A stretch of 64,000 nt of DNA from Symbiodinium natans (GCA_905221605.1 CAJNDS010002789.1:201001-265000), one strand, 5' to 3'; positions 23,003-41,870 are shown, counted from the first letter of the stretch. Notes: a model not told the origin generated them from the letters alone. Numbers and translations are program-made.

Positions 23003-23329
23003 CCATGTGAATCATGCAAAGAAAGCCACGTTTCTCCAACTGTCTCAACATGTCTCGACTGGCCTCGCCCCGGTGGATCTGCGGAGGGCGGTCCAGGCAG
23101 ACCTTTGAGGCATAGCGGGCAGAGCGATGCAGAGTACGGAAACGATTTCAGCCGCTCCCAATGAGGGCCATCATGGATCGTGTGAATGATGTCTTTCGGG
23201 CTGGCAAGCGTGTCCTACTGTCATGCTCCCAAATCCCAGCGGGCATGGGAAGTGCTGGCTCGGGTTGCAGAGTGGCCGCGTTTGACTATTACTTGTTGAA
23301 AGCGCGCACAAGTGGCCATACGTTTTTAT

Positions 23330-24181
23330 TATTCATGAGGCCTGTAGCATGTTGCGCTCGGTGAGCGTCTTTGAGCTCACTGCAAACTGAAACAGCAAGC
23401 TTGCGCTTCGGCTTCGGTTCACAGGAACTCGGTGTTGCACTAACATACCGCCTGAGCATGGAGCCTGCTTGGCTTCGCTTGCGGGAAGCGATCCTAGGTA
23501 CTTCCACAGAGCCTCATCCAGCTCCAGGAACCTGAGCTTGGTCTTGAGACAACGATCAGAACACCTGTGAACAGCGCTGGCCTGCGCTGTTTGGCTGCTT
23601 CAGGAAGCTCCACTTCCTCTGGCTCAATGTCGCCCTCCTGCGCGGACATGCAAGGATGCAAAGGCATGGACACCAAAAACATGTGCAGCTGTGGAATGAG
23701 AAATCGCTTTGGATCGCCACGTCCTCACGATGCTTCCCGGTGCTGAGTCCACCCTCTACGCCTCGAATATCACTGTAGTCTGCAGAATCTGCAACAAATC
23801 TCCACGGCACAAATTCACCCGTCCAGTACAAATCGAATGCGGAAGCTCTTGTTGAGATCCTGAGATGCCGGCTTGCCATCTTGCCATGGCCTCGGCCCTC
23901 GAAGTCGGCGACCAAGTTGATTTCCAGGTCCTGACTTTCCAGAGCATAGCAAAAGCGAGTGCAAAGACTTGAACCAGACTCCCAGAACTTTGTTTTCCAT
24001 CAGGTGACGCTTTGGACGGGCCGACGGTCCGCACAAGCGCACGGAATCTCAAAATAGCTCCAAAGACAAAAACTTTCAAACTGCGTCCTGCGGCCGGAGT
24101 TGTCCACTCACGGCTCTGCGAACCTGCCGGAAAGGCTGCCAAGGCCAGCTTTGCAGAGACAAGTCCGGCAAAAGTCAACAA
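23330..24181 (-). CDS. multi-exon gene fragment, product unknown
   Basis: Minus-strand exon candidates: 24181-24112 (hydrophobic, LTFAGLVSAKLALAAFPAG, ending at a GTGAGT donor); about 23936-23690 opening after AG with LVADFEGRGHGKMASRHLRI and TGEFVPWRFVADSADYS; 23637-23562 (EGDIEPEEVELPEAAKQRRP) bounded by CAG and GT; and about 23540-23350 (LRFLELDEALWKYLGS), ending in TGA followed by AT-rich sequence. The second exon competes with another open frame of similar quality. No family recognised. Confidence 0.45.
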
Positions 24182-24622
24182 CTACCAAATAGAATTCACA
24201 CTGGAAAGCTGTCAAACTTCGTGACTGACGGCCTCTAAACGCTCCGAATTACTCTAAAAATTCCCCGTCCTTGACTGCAAGGCATGGGGCAAGAGGGGGA
24301 CGCCGAGAAATCTTGTAAAAGAAAGCACAGAGTGTGCATGTGTGTGTGGATCATCGTAGTACCTATTGCCAGAAAGACCGTCCTTACCCGACGGAGTCGT
24401 AAAGCTCCCAATCGGGTGAGGATTGGCGGTTGCTTGTGGCCCCTCTCCCCTTCAGAGGGGAGATTTGCTGCGAAGGCTCCGACCCAACACAGCACAAACA
24501 CCTCAAAGAAGACAAAAGTTGTCGGAAGGTCGCCAGAGTGAAAGGCGGAAGAGAGCGGCCCAAAGGAGCAAACGCAAACGAGCAGGCCGCCATGTCCGTG
24601 CATTGCAGCGCCATCCTTCTCT

Positions 24623-25560
24623 TCAAAAGGCTTGGAGTCTTGGATCCGAGGCTTTCATCGACGTACAGCGCACTCGGTCTCCACTCCACATCTTACCATC
24701 CAGGATGACCCTTGCTTGCTTCGCCGTCCGGATCGCCGGGCTGCGGCCCCACCGCGCGTCACAGTACCTACGGTCCTTTCTTGTTGAAAAATGTCCAGTT
24801 AACGCCAAACGATATAGTCGGCCCCTGGCGAGCAGCCCAGCGATGACAATGGCGGTGCCAAGAAAGACACCACAAATCTCCAGAGTTTCTGACTAAAATT
24901 TGACAATCTATCTTCCGCAATGTTCAGACATTGACGTGCGTGCTCGGCAGGCTCGGCCTTGGCCAGGGTGAGCTTGTTCAGGTCCTCGATTTTCGCTTCG
25001 GACACTCGCGGGTCCTCAGAAACAGTTCAACAGAGACTCAACACAGTAAGGAAAGTCGGCCAAGCCAGCCGAGTAGCAGAATACATCATCCGCATAAGCC
25101 GATCCATCGTGCTTTGCTCCTAAAGCGAAAGCCGAAAACAATGGGACCGGTAAGCTTCTGGCACGAGACGCAGAAAACATGCCTACCCCCTCTCTGGGCT
25201 CAAAGCCAACGACTTCTGGACTGCATAGGCCTGAGCCTGGCATGGAGGACGCAAGACATGCAAGACACAGAAGAAGGCTTTCAAAACCACAAGATGCCAA
25301 CCGATAACTGCTTAACCCGCACAGTCCTTGTAAGCTTGCTGAGCCCTCACGAAGGCTGGCACCTCCCAGCGTGGCTCCTGAGGGCAAGACAACAAGGATC
25401 CATACCAGGTGTACGAATAGTCAATCCGAGCCCTTTCTTCCTGGAAGAGCAGATGCAAAAGTTCCAGCACCTCAGTGTCTGGTTTCCTCTAGCAATGACT
25501 ACATTCTGCAACGACGGGTGCAACGCAACCGCGAGACCAGAAAGCCTATTCAACGGCGAG
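24623..25560 (-). CDS. multi-exon membrane protein fragment, product unknown
   Basis: Candidates on the minus strand: about 25475-25330 (LELLHLLFQEERARIDYSY, PRWEVPAFVRAQQAYKDCA), about 25235-25190 (QAYAVQKSLALSPER), about 25115-25055 (MDRLMRMMYSATRLAWPTFL, possible membrane helix), about 25027-24950 (EAKIEDLNKLTLAKAEPAE) and a last exon to 24623 opening TLEICGVFLGTAIVIAGLL, a clear membrane helix, then a basic tail. The donor/acceptor pairs are plausible but one inferred intron is only about 46 bases. Product not recognised. Confidence 0.45.
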
Positions 25561-25859
25561 TGAGGACTGGGCAGCGTTCAGACCTGGGACTGGGCAGTGT
25601 CAATTCAATTATTCAGCTGTTTCAGGGCCCGGGGAAATGAGTCCTCTTTTCGGACCCCACGTGAAGCCTAAATTCGAAGCCTAATTTAACTGGTTGAGTA
25701 AACTGCAGCGCCCTCAAACATTTTTAGCACATAGTTCTCATTCAGAAGCATTTGCTGCCAATGCTTCAGTTCACTATACACTTCTCAGGCATAAATCCGG
25801 CACCGAAGCCTACATTCGGTTCTCCCGGGCCTTAATACGCAAGCCTTTTTCATGGTGCA

Positions 25860-26290
25860 GCCCCCGTCCTTTGCAAACACAATGCGAGGCGCGACGGGCT
25901 TTCGCACCCCTCCCCCCTATTTGCGAAAGGCTCGCATGGCAGGTTGGGGTTTAAATGCACATCCTCTTCATGGATCTTCTTGACGAAGCAAAGTTGCACG
26001 GACCAAAGCCAAAAGCGGGGCTTGGGGAAAGCGCAAGCCCCCTCCCCATTTAAGGCAAGCACGACAGGCTTGGAAAGGATTCGTATGGTTTAACCTCAAA
26101 ACTTCTTCACGGGCTGATGTTTCAAAGCAAGCTTGCACTGGTACAAACAAGCCAGGGGGTTGGAGCGGGTCTTTCGAGGCTTGAAACAGCACGACGGGTT
26201 TGGAGAGGACTCGTATGTTTTAGAACTGCAAGTCTTCTTCATGGCAAGCCCAATTTCTAAACTAGAGGCTGTGAGACCCGCTGAGTGAGG
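25860..26290. repeat. three diverged tandem units of about 130 bases
   Basis: Related blocks recur: GCACGACAGGCTTGGAAAGG near 26059 and GCACGACGGGTTTGGAGAGG near 26190, each followed by a CGTATG element and CTTCTTCA; a more distant copy lies around 25890-26010 with CTCTTCATGG. No coding sense. Confidence 0.65.
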
Positions 26291-26689
26291 GAAGCCTTCA
26301 ATGCCTTTCAACACATCCTCTGTAGCGAGGCCAACGGATCAAATTTGCAGAGAGGGTAGGCCAACAGCTGCGCCAATACCACTAATGGTCGTGGAAGCTT
26401 GAACCCCAAACCCAAACAGTTAAGCTTAGATTCGATCCATGACTGGTCGGTCTTCGCAAGCTCTGCACTGTGATCGCGTCTCAATATTAAAAATGGTTAA
26501 GCCCATAGGGCTTTCGGGTTCCCTCCCACCGAATACCCCCTGCCCCACGCTTTCCGCCTTGCATTCATCAGCATTCAAGAGTACTCCTACTTGTCAACAA
26601 AAACGCTGATCATAACGCCCCAGAGACCGCCCGCACTGGCAGCTTTTGGACCGAAAAGCTTGTTTAGGGATATACGGATTAAGGTTTCA
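26291..26689. other. no gene recognised
   Basis: Nothing beyond short unconvincing frames. Confidence 0.4.
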
Positions 26690-26725
26690 GGCGTAGCGTT
26701 TAGGAATTTTAAGGGTTTAGGGCAT
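26690..26725. repeat. telomere-like motif
   Basis: AAGGGTTTAGGGCATAAGG with degenerate neighbours (TTTAGGGATA near 26664), opposite orientation to the motif near 6925. Confidence 0.5.
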
Positions 26726-26790
26726 AAGGCTATTGAGGTGAAGTAGAGTGCCTAGTACAGGATCCTCTGAGAGGCTCGTGAGCTTTCCTG

Positions 26791-28250
26791 TTGGCGGCCT
26801 CCGTCGTGGCAGTTAGCCTTCGGGACCGAATTTCGTCTTCGAGCTGGCATTCGTCTTCATGTCTTCGGGGTCAAATTTCGTCTTCTGGCCGAACTTCGTC
26901 TTCGGGGGCCGATGTTTCAGAGATGTTCAAGGACTCAGACTTACTGTCGCTCTGCCTGTTGCTCTGCGTATCCTCTCTTGACCCAGTTGAGCCACCACCA
27001 GTCGTGTTGGTGAAGTTGGCGTCAATGTAGCAAAATTCGAGATTCAGGTCCTCGCTAGTGCTGCTGGCTGGCACATGTGAAGCCGTGTGTCAAATGAAGA
27101 GAAACTGCTAAGCTGCCGGCCAGGTGGACACTCATCAAATTTGAGACGGCAAACAACTCAATCTGTTCTCTCGAGAAATCACTGACCTCAACTCTCGATT
27201 AGACCATGCCGTGTGATCAGAAACTCTGCCTCAGCCTAGAATACCCTACATCTCCACATGTCTGCCATACCTGCCACATTGACTCACATTGGCCCCCGGC
27301 AGCTCCAGACTCCGAAATGGTCCTGGCATCTTGGTCGTGCTGTGCCGGACTGCATGAGGTTGCAAGTCATCTTAAACTTGCAGTGGATTCTATGCGAAAG
27401 AACATGATTGAGCCATATGACGAAATGAGCAATAATATAAACGAGTCAGGAGGGCCGGATGCCAACCATAGCCGAACCCAGCTCGTCCGACTCGTCCGAG
27501 GACTGCAATCGAACACGTTCATCATTGCCCTCAAAGCTACAACCGATCACTTGAGGAGCCAACCCGACCACCAGGAACAAGCATCCGCATCGTTCCTGGC
27601 CACCAACAGTGCGCAGAGCTTGTCCTAAGAATTGAGAACTGAGCCTTGCGATTCGTTGGGTGTGCAGGCATAGTTGACCTGCCATGCCAGGGAAACTTTC
27701 CGCCAACATGAGCACAGCACTGCCAGCTACTGTGCCAAAGCCGCAGGAAACCCGGAAAATGCCTCACATCAAGCAATAGCTTCAGTCATGCAAAGGGCAC
27801 ACGCGCCCCATTCGGCAGCATGAGCTGCACGATTCCTGTGGCATCATCTACCTGCAGCCACGTGTTGACACTGCAGCAGCACACATTGACTCATCAGCCG
27901 CTTCCTCAGATAGGCAGCCCCAGACGGGGCCTTTCGCGAAGCAGCTCTCCATGCTGTCATAGCCTTCGACACGTCCGGTTGCAGCGATGGTTGGACCGCG
28001 AATAGACATATCTTTGGATGTTCTGCACACTGGCTCTTGCAGCACAGCGATGGTTGGACCCCGAATAGACGAACAGAGCGACCCAAGCCCACGGCATCAA
28101 CAGGACTTGGCGGCAGCAGCTTCTCTAACTTTGCTCCTTCCAAAATCACGCTTGAAAACACACTCGAGATCACTCGAGCACATTGACACAGGAGCTCTCC
28201 ACTGTGAAGAGACAAGCACTCGCGTGGTAGGCAGAAACGTTTTCTCAAGC
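26791..28250. other. ambiguous coding stretch and a 63-bp-spaced repeat
   Basis: Open frames on both strands look partly protein-like (plus 27206-27628 with LVRLVRGLQSNTFIIALK; minus 27074-26871, acidic, Ser-rich; minus 28000-27850 with CFAKGPVWGCLSEEAADE), and I cannot choose between them. A 26-base block (CAGCGATGGTTGGACC start) occurs at 27982 and again at 28045. Confidence 0.3.
28161..28180. repeat. tandem decamer, two copies
   Basis: CACTCGAGAT followed by CACTCGAGCA. Confidence 0.85.
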
Positions 28251-28853
28251 AACTGCTACAGGCACTATTGTTATTTCTTTCGTTGGGGCTTGTTCATCTC
28301 TATTCTTCTCTCTCCCTCTCCGCACTGCTTGCCACACCGATCGTGACATGCGCACAGAGGCCTTCCAAAAGGTTTTCCGGAACGTCCACCTCATCATGCT
28401 CAAGCATTCAGAATTCATACTCCAAGGTAGAATTCAAAAGCCGCTTTGCCTGATTCAGTGCTTCTTCTTTGGTCTTGTCAGGCACCTTCGAACTCCAGCT
28501 CTGGCGAAGCACACATCTTAACAACACAGGTGGCGCATCAAGGCAATGCGCCAACAAAAATGAATCTGATGCCATGCTGCCAGTTTTAGGACAGTACTGA
28601 TATAAGCAGCTCTATGATCTCCTGCTCGGTAATGCTGAAGGGAACCTCTAGCGACCATGCAAGAAACTGCGTTCCACACGAGGAGCGAAGCATCATAGTC
28701 ATATGCATCCGGCCCATTTCCCAGTGTGCTCCTGTGCACGTTGTGTCGGAAAGCAGCACACCAAATCTTTACAAGTACCAGCAAAACAGTCCTCGTATAC
28801 TTGCGTAGGTGTGCACCTAGGCTGCACTGTGCTACAGAACAAATCGTGCATAC

Positions 28854-29100
28854 CCATTTCCTGTCAACTTCTCTAAAGGCCCGCACACAACAATAGCCGT
28901 CACTGGAGGTGCCGAAGCGAAGCCGTAGTAGCCGATGAAACCAAGCATCCACTTTGCTGTTGCGTGGACCTGCACCATCTGCAAACACTGCAAGCACGAG
29001 TTGTGGACAACTATCTGCACTGGCGCAACCCGAAACAAACGAGACAGGCGTGAACGCATCCGGAACAAGAAGAACGACATCTCAATCCAGACGCTGTCAA
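28854..29100 (-). CDS. exons of a membrane protein, product unknown
   Basis: Exon 28978-28854 opens after CAG and reads MVQVHATAKWMLGFIGYYGF then ASAPPVTAIVVCGPLEKL, with one likely membrane helix, closing before GTATGC. An upstream candidate near 29095-29030 reads VWIEMSFFLFRMRSRLSRLF. Family not recognised. Confidence 0.5.
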
Positions 29101-29324
29101 TTGTCTCAACCGGCCTGCTCCATTGTCACTGTCGGAGCTACCTGAACCAGCGCTTAAAGACGAACCAAGTGAACATGGCATGTTGATGCGCCTCCTTGAA
29201 AGCAGCATAGGACTGCTCTGGATGCATGACGACCTTGACTGAATGCATACACCCATACACTCCAAGAACAAAATCCCGAGCTCTCTGCATGGTCAAACAC
29301 GTCACTGGTCATGATGAAGTTGAG

Positions 29325-29671
29325 ATGATCCTCAGAGGTGCTTCTCTCACTGAAGTTGAAATCCGCCCAGGCCGGAGGCTTGAGGCGTTTCGGTCCAACT
29401 TTTCATAGTCGTAACCACCCCGTACCCCTCCCAGGGCGCAGCCAAGTGCGCGGGCGATTGCGCGGAATAGGTACCCCCCCCCCTGGACCAGCCCCACCCC
29501 CCAACTCTTTGTGGACCTTTGCCTGCTCTAACCCACCCCCTCTCTTCAGTCTCCTACAGCGTCTTGCCGCACCCTCGACCCCACCTCTCGTGAACCGTGA
29601 ATTCGTCTCGGTACCCTTGCCGAGGCGGCTTCGCGTTAGCAGCTAAATGATCCTCAGAGGTGCTTCTCTCA
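29325..29671. mobile_element. small insertion flanked by 25-bp direct repeats
   Basis: The 25 bases 29325-29349 (ATGATCCTCAGAGGTGCTTC start) recur exactly at 29647-29671. Between them lie 297 GC- and C-rich bases (29350-29646) ending GTTAGCAGCTAA. This is the pattern of a retroposed or transposed insert with a target-site duplication. I see no tRNA-like A/B boxes, terminal inverted repeat or coding frame in the insert. Confidence 0.6.
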
Positions 29672-30927
29672 AAAGGACCAGCTCGATGTATTGTCAATTG
29701 ACTCGGTTGTCACATGAGCATGGGACTTCTGAGGGCACCGTATCATTTTCCTGCACACCTTTCTGCACGTCCTGGAGCGGAGGAAGGCTGACTTAGTTGA
29801 GGTTTGGCTTTCGACAGATTTCGGGGTAAGCTCTATCGCAGGATGGACAACTGCACATCTAACCTGAGATTACTATGGAAGTGATAACTTTGTCCAGGGG
29901 CCGATTTTGGGGATCTTGGCATAGCTTCCGGCTCTAGGTCGTCGAGCATGCTTGTCGAGTGACGACGAACAGCAGGTGTCCTTCAGCATCGCGTCCATGT
30001 ACCGCTTCATCTCACTCTCCGTGATGCCATAGTCACAAATCGCTCGGATCTGCGACTTACAAAAGAATGAGACGAGAATGAGACGAGTGGAGGAGCCAGG
30101 CCATGGGGTTGGAATTTTAATAAGTTTGAAGCTCAGCTCACTTTGGCCCAGGCAGCTTCCTGGATACTCTCAACGTCTAAACTTGTCTAAACGCTCCCAA
30201 TGCTCCAAAACACTTTAAGCGCTGAGGCGCTGTGATGCGGCCTTCACGCACCTGCAAACCCCTGGGCCCATAATATGCCGAACATGCTATGCTGAAGGTA
30301 AAATCTCCAACTCCCTCCCCCTGTAACAAAGATGATGTATCCCAAGACAATCTGCCAAAGTCATGCCTCTTGAAGGACGCAAGCCAGAGCATTGCGCCAG
30401 TCCCGAGGATCCGCATTGACCGTGATGGAGGTCACCTCACGACAATTGCTGGGACGTTGCCTCATGCCTCGAACAATGCTAAGGCTGGTCTTCTGTCGAG
30501 ATTCAAACTTTTCTGGTCTCTGTCTAGTCACTAGTCTCTGAGTAGTCACAGGCTCGGCCCCAGGCAGCGCAGCCTTCACGGAAAGAGTCGCTGTGATCGA
30601 TCTGTACCGGCGCCTCTGAATCGGCACAAGTCACGTCGCATCGCATCGCATCGCATCGCGTCTGTCCTTCCCTTCTGTGTGCCCTTCCCTTCCCCCCGGG
30701 TCTGCTTCTCTCCCCAAGGCCCCAGCATGGTTCGAAGAGTAGCGTGAGACGATGCGAAACTGCAGGACACCTCTGAGCAAGAAGAGGTGCCGAGAGGTGT
30801 TTTGGAAAGCAAAGCCAATTTTGGCAAAGCCGTGCAAAAATGAAGAGCTCTTGTAGTTTGCAAACGCAATCAGAACGCCGAGAGCCGACCCACAAGGATT
30901 CGGACGGCGATGAGGTTGCGGATGTCC
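29672..30927. other. no gene recognised; CGCAT repeat
   Basis: An 11-base tandem repeat (GAGACGAGAAT) near 30064-30090 and five CGCAT units at 30636-30659. No convincing exon. Confidence 0.4.
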
Positions 30928-31165
30928 TCAGTCCAGATTTGTTGTTCTCCGTGGCTCAGCAGACACAAACTGACACAAGAATTGCATGTCCTCGTACGTC
31001 CGCAGAGGGCGTACAGGTGTCTTCGCATAGAAGTTGAGCTGTGCCGGGAGCGTTGCTGGCATGCAAAGTGTGGGTGTACCTACCGAGCGCCTGCAGACCC
31101 TCCAGCAACTCGTTCCGGAAAATTCGCAAAGGTCCGTGCCAGGGCCTCGGGGACGGGCACGTGCC
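30928..31165 (-). CDS. exons, product unknown
   Basis: Exon from 31038 to about 30928 opens after CACAG and reads LNFYAKTPVRPLRTYEDMQF then LCQFVSAEPRRTTNLD to a stop. Upstream candidate near 31145-31090 reads LRIFRNELLEGLQALGR before GTACAC. Family not recognised. Confidence 0.5.
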
Positions 31166-31740
31166 AAGATGCTTTGTACGAGGCATTACGAGGCCATGGA
31201 TGCAAGTGGCCCATGCTAAGGACTACACTTGCCACCGTTCTCAGGGTCAAAGGCTGCAGCCTGACAACAGAGACTGAACATCACAGAACGCTACAGCATC
31301 TCATGGTTGCTTGCAAGCACGCCGGCTTGTGTTGATTTCTCGCCTCTGGTGGCAGTATCCGGAAACATATATGGCAGCTGTTTAAACAATTGAACCCGAG
31401 CACGTTGGAGGAAGCCTGCAATCGTGGCATGAGCTATTACATTTCAGGAACTGAAACGTGTACTGCCGCCGTCCGTGGCTTTACTCAGCAATGTGTAGTT
31501 TAGCGTACACAAGAACTGCACTCAACCCAGCGAAAAACATGTGTATATATTTTCCGGACATTCTAGATTGCCACTGTTTGCGAGAGTTGTCAGGTTAAGC
31601 CTTCCTCGGACCACGGCCCAACCCCCACGAGATTTCCGTGGCTGAGCAATGGGTCAACGAAACGCACGCGACGATCTGGCTCCGACATGCTCCGCAGCAC
31701 TCCGCAGCAATACGCAGTTGCCACACACGGATACACAAGG

Positions 31741-31777
31741 CCACCAAATGCCACCAAATGCCACCAAATGCCACCAA
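31741..31777. repeat. tandem decamer, three copies plus partial
   Basis: CCACCAAATG three times, then CCACCAA. Confidence 0.97.
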
Positions 31778-32093
31778 GGTGGCTGTGGGCCACAAGATCA
31801 AAAGACCAAAATCTCACGGCAAATAATTTCGCGCAAGGACCAATGGTCCACAGGCACGTTGCGCTTTGTCGTGTTTTGTGCTGTGGAGCTGGCAGGGCCG
31901 ACTCGGGCCGACTTCTGGCCACCCACCGCGCATTGCAGCACACGTCACATTCGCCGGCCGAGGACACTCCTAGGCGGCTGTGAGCTCATATTCCACACCA
32001 GAAATGTCATTCCTCGGAAATTCGCAAGGTTGCGGGGTGTCTCATGCGCTCCCGCAGCATATGATAAAGCAGCCACAGGCTCTTTGTGCTCAC

Positions 32094-32200
32094 CTCAAAT
32101 TCCAGAGGCGTGTCCGCAGGCTTCAGTACCTCAAGAGAAAGCTCGGCAAAAAAGTTTGCACGACAATCCAGCATTTGCCATCGTTTGCCCACCGTCCCCG
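32094..32200 (-). CDS. exon, product unknown
   Basis: Minus-strand reading GKRWQMLDCRANFFAELSLE then VLKPADTPLEFE, closing exactly at a strong GTGAGC donor at 32093. The upstream edge is uncertain. Probably part of a minus-strand gene downstream of the isocitrate dehydrogenase. Confidence 0.5.
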
Positions 32201-33142
32201 TTACACATCTTCTCACACTCGCCGAGGCGCAGCCCACTTGTCCACGTTTAATCGGATGAAGCCTTTGACCATCACAACCTGACAACAGTCTTTCAATAAC
32301 AAGAAGTATAAGACCATGGACCCCCGTTTGCGCAGTGCCATGCAAAGTGCTTTGAGTGTTTGGAGTGCTTTTGATGTGCTCTTTGCTGCAGCCTTCAGGC
32401 CCGAGCGCCGCACCTTTGCATTCTGCAGTCTTAGTGATGCGCCTGGTTTGCACACCTGGCCGCGAGTCTGGCCGCAACACCCAGGATGTCAAGGCCAGTG
32501 CAGTCTCCCACGACACTAAGAGAAGGGACAGGTCAGACAAGTACCTCGGCAATGTCTTCGCTGCGAATCGACAGAGTTATGGCGGCGGTGTCGTCCCCAC
32601 ATTTTGCTTCCCAAATCCTCAAGCCTGCACAGAGTCGAAGAACCCGGTCAATCAAGCAGAATCAAAGGCAATATCTAGACAGTGAAGCTGCAACTCCGCT
32701 CACACCTGCCTCACACCTCACTCGTTCGCACCGGTGCTCACAAAGGCTCACACTCGCTTCCCTTTCGGGTGGCCTGAGGTGTTGCCTTCTGCCTTTGTCT
32801 CGGAGCAAGACAAGCACTTCCTTGAAGCAGTGACAGGGGCGTCTGGTCGCTGCAAGACACTCCAAGTGGAAACAAGCCGCAAGCCGAAAGCAAACGCCGC
32901 CGAGGTGCAGCATCAGGTTCACTCCGCGCTGCTCCGGCTCGATCTGCAGAGGCAGGTGCAGACATGTCCGGAGAAAGTCTGGGCCTCGAACTCATTGAGA
33001 TTCATTGAGCCTTCTCCACCTTGGAGAACGTTGGCTTGCGCAGCGGCTTCCAGTGCATGATGTAGTTCAGAGTTCCTGTTCACGGCTTTGAAAACACACA
33101 GAAGGAGTTGTAACAATAGAAGGAGCTCAGAGCAATTGATGA

Positions 33143-39825
<6,683 letters not shown>

Positions 39826-40329
39826 GGCAAACTGGCCTGGCTCTCTTGGCTCAAGTCGCGGTACCAATGCACCAACTTGCACACCCAGGCTGGCCTGGCT
39901 CGCCACGTGGTGGTGCTAAGGCTTGAGCCGAGGTTGAAAAGGAAAAGCAAAGCTGGAAAGGCCCGCAGCCGCAATGAGCATTGCAGATCATGGAGGCACA
40001 CTCTTGTGTGCATGCATCCCTTGTTCCAACGACTGAACACCCGGCACTTAAGACAAGATGGATTAAGGAATCGAGCGCACCTTCGTGAAAACATCATTTG
40101 TGCCGATCATCGGCAGACCTTTCAGGTGGGAGGCACACCGGCGCACAGCACGGAGATAAGTAGAAGGGACGAGGTGTTCGTGGTCGCGAATGTCGCGAAT
40201 CGAGGCCCCAGCTGAAGTTGTGGAGCTGCTCTGGTCGGTGCCGGGCAATGCGACGCCGAAACAAGGATCGTGAATCGGCCGACTCCTCGGCTGGCATCAG
40301 CAGATGCCCACTCATTGACCAGCCAGCTA

Positions 40330-41870
40330 CTTGCAGTTACTTGCACCTCGCCCCAGACAGGGTCCATGATGGCAGAGTCCGGGGAAGGCCTCAGCACGTT
40401 GGCAGTTCCTTCCTTCTTGAAAAGGTGCACGAAATCCACGAAGGAATAGCAGCCCTTGAACTGAGGCAAGAACTTGTGTCTCGGTTGGGCTGGCTCAAAC
40501 ACCTTTGCAGGGCTCCTATTGTCCACATACTTGTGTCTTGATGATGGCTTCAACACGTGCCAAGCCTTTCTGATACCCTCCATCATTTCTGTCTCATCCA
40601 AGTCTCCCACGACCTCTCCATGCAAGATTCCAGCTTGAGGCTCAATGCAAGTTGGCTATGGAACTCTTGGGACGTCGGCATAGAGTGTTGCATTTCCGGG
40701 GTAGTACCACTTCTCATGGAAGTTTCGAAGGTCCTCCAAAGAGTTACTTGGACAGTCAGCAGATCATGGGCAGGCAGCCAGTACCTAGCAGCAGGTCCTT
40801 CTGCTGCCAGGCCTTGATTTGCTCCTCTTTTCCAATTGGAAACTGCCTTGAAACAGGAAAGAGCCCGCAGGAATTGCCACGTGTGCTAGACCGGTCCCGC
40901 ATAGCTGAGGGCTGCACGAGCCGAGCTTGTTGGTTTCATGCAAGCCCGAGAGCGTCCACGTCTCGATACGGTACTCCATGTCCTCAGCGCTCATTTGTTG
41001 AGAACTGAACTTGGCGCAGCGACAGGCATGGGTCCGGGCATTGACCTGTTGCATCTCCGCCAACACAGCCTTACCAATCGAAGGTTTTTTGCTTCCTAGC
41101 TGCCTGTGCGCTGTTCCACAACTATTCAGAATTCTGAAAAGTCGTATGCATCCACTGACCCTGGCTGACCTTGCGCTCCTTCTCAATGCGATGATTCAGC
41201 ATTTCGGGGCCAAAGGCGATCTCACTCAGGGCCTCGCAATGGGAGAGGCTACACTCCGACATGTTGAAAAAAGATGATGCGTGCATAACTTGTGCATAAA
41301 CTTGTGCATACCGCATACGCCATCCGAACATATCCGAACGGACCAGTGGGAAGAGAAACCACCTTCTGGCCTCCAATGCCAAGGGGTACATGGACCGGCC
41401 ATCTTCCATCTTTACAGGAGCGTGGATGTGGTAGATGGTGTGCCTGAAGGCACGGCATCGTGCGGTCTATTTGCCCGCACAGAATGCGACACTGGATGAC
41501 TCAATGCGCGCCAATCAACACCCACTCAACAGCCAAGCTTCTGGAAGTCTGTCAATGCGTTGGATCGAGACCCGGTCCCAATCAATCTTTCACCTCGCAA
41601 CGAAGGATGCACAAGCGCTTCCCCTGTTGCAGGGCAGCTGAGAAAATCACGCTTGCGGCTGCCCAGGAAGCAAACATGCTCCATCATGTGAGCAATACCC
41701 TGCTCATCTGGATCCTGTCGTTCGTCAGTGCCGGAAGAAAGGCACAGCTCTCTAGCACCAACAAAATGGGTTCAGACAAAAGACAGCTTCACCGACAAGA
41801 TTCGAAGAAATGCATGCTGCTGGTCTCGGCTCCTCGTCTATGCTTCCCACATGCAGTTCGATGTGCGCCT
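40330..41870 (-). CDS. SPP: M16 metallopeptidase, stromal-processing-peptidase type
   Basis: Zinc peptidase family M16 (pitrilysin). In plants this type removes transit peptides from proteins imported into plastids. Ordered exon matches to that family: 41870-41830 (EAHIELHVGSIDEE); 41714-41651 (DEQGIAHMMEHVCFLGSRKR, with the HxxEH zinc motif as HMMEH); about 41586-41543 (GTGSRSNALTDF); 41443-41371 (HTIYHIHAP, MYPLALE); 41232-41170 (ALSEIAFGPEMLNHRIEKER); 41069-41046 (AVLAEMQQ); 40982 to about 40921 (EYRIETWTLSGLHETNKLG); about 40844-40811 (FPIGKEEQIK); 40733-40680 (DLRNFHEKWYYPGNATLY); 40614-40567 (VVGDLDETEMM); then 40412-40359. GT, GC and GA donors occur. The N-terminus and transit peptide, expected above 41870, were not located, and the 3' end is unclear. 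The IDH gene begins about 500 bases downstream. Confidence 0.85.

Noticed and set aside
22597-23010. Plus-strand frame ending in a long Asp run
   Set aside because: Acidity comes only from the GAT array; no splice context, start context or family.
32734-33060. Plus-strand frame of 108 codons
   Set aside because: Overlaps the possible C-terminal part of the IDH gene on the other strand, in a region where genes run on the minus strand; no motif.
40122-40625. Single 167-codon minus frame as one exon of the peptidase
   Set aside because: Only its beginning (VVGDLDETEMM) and the part at 40412-40359 fit the exon pattern; the rest probably includes introns.
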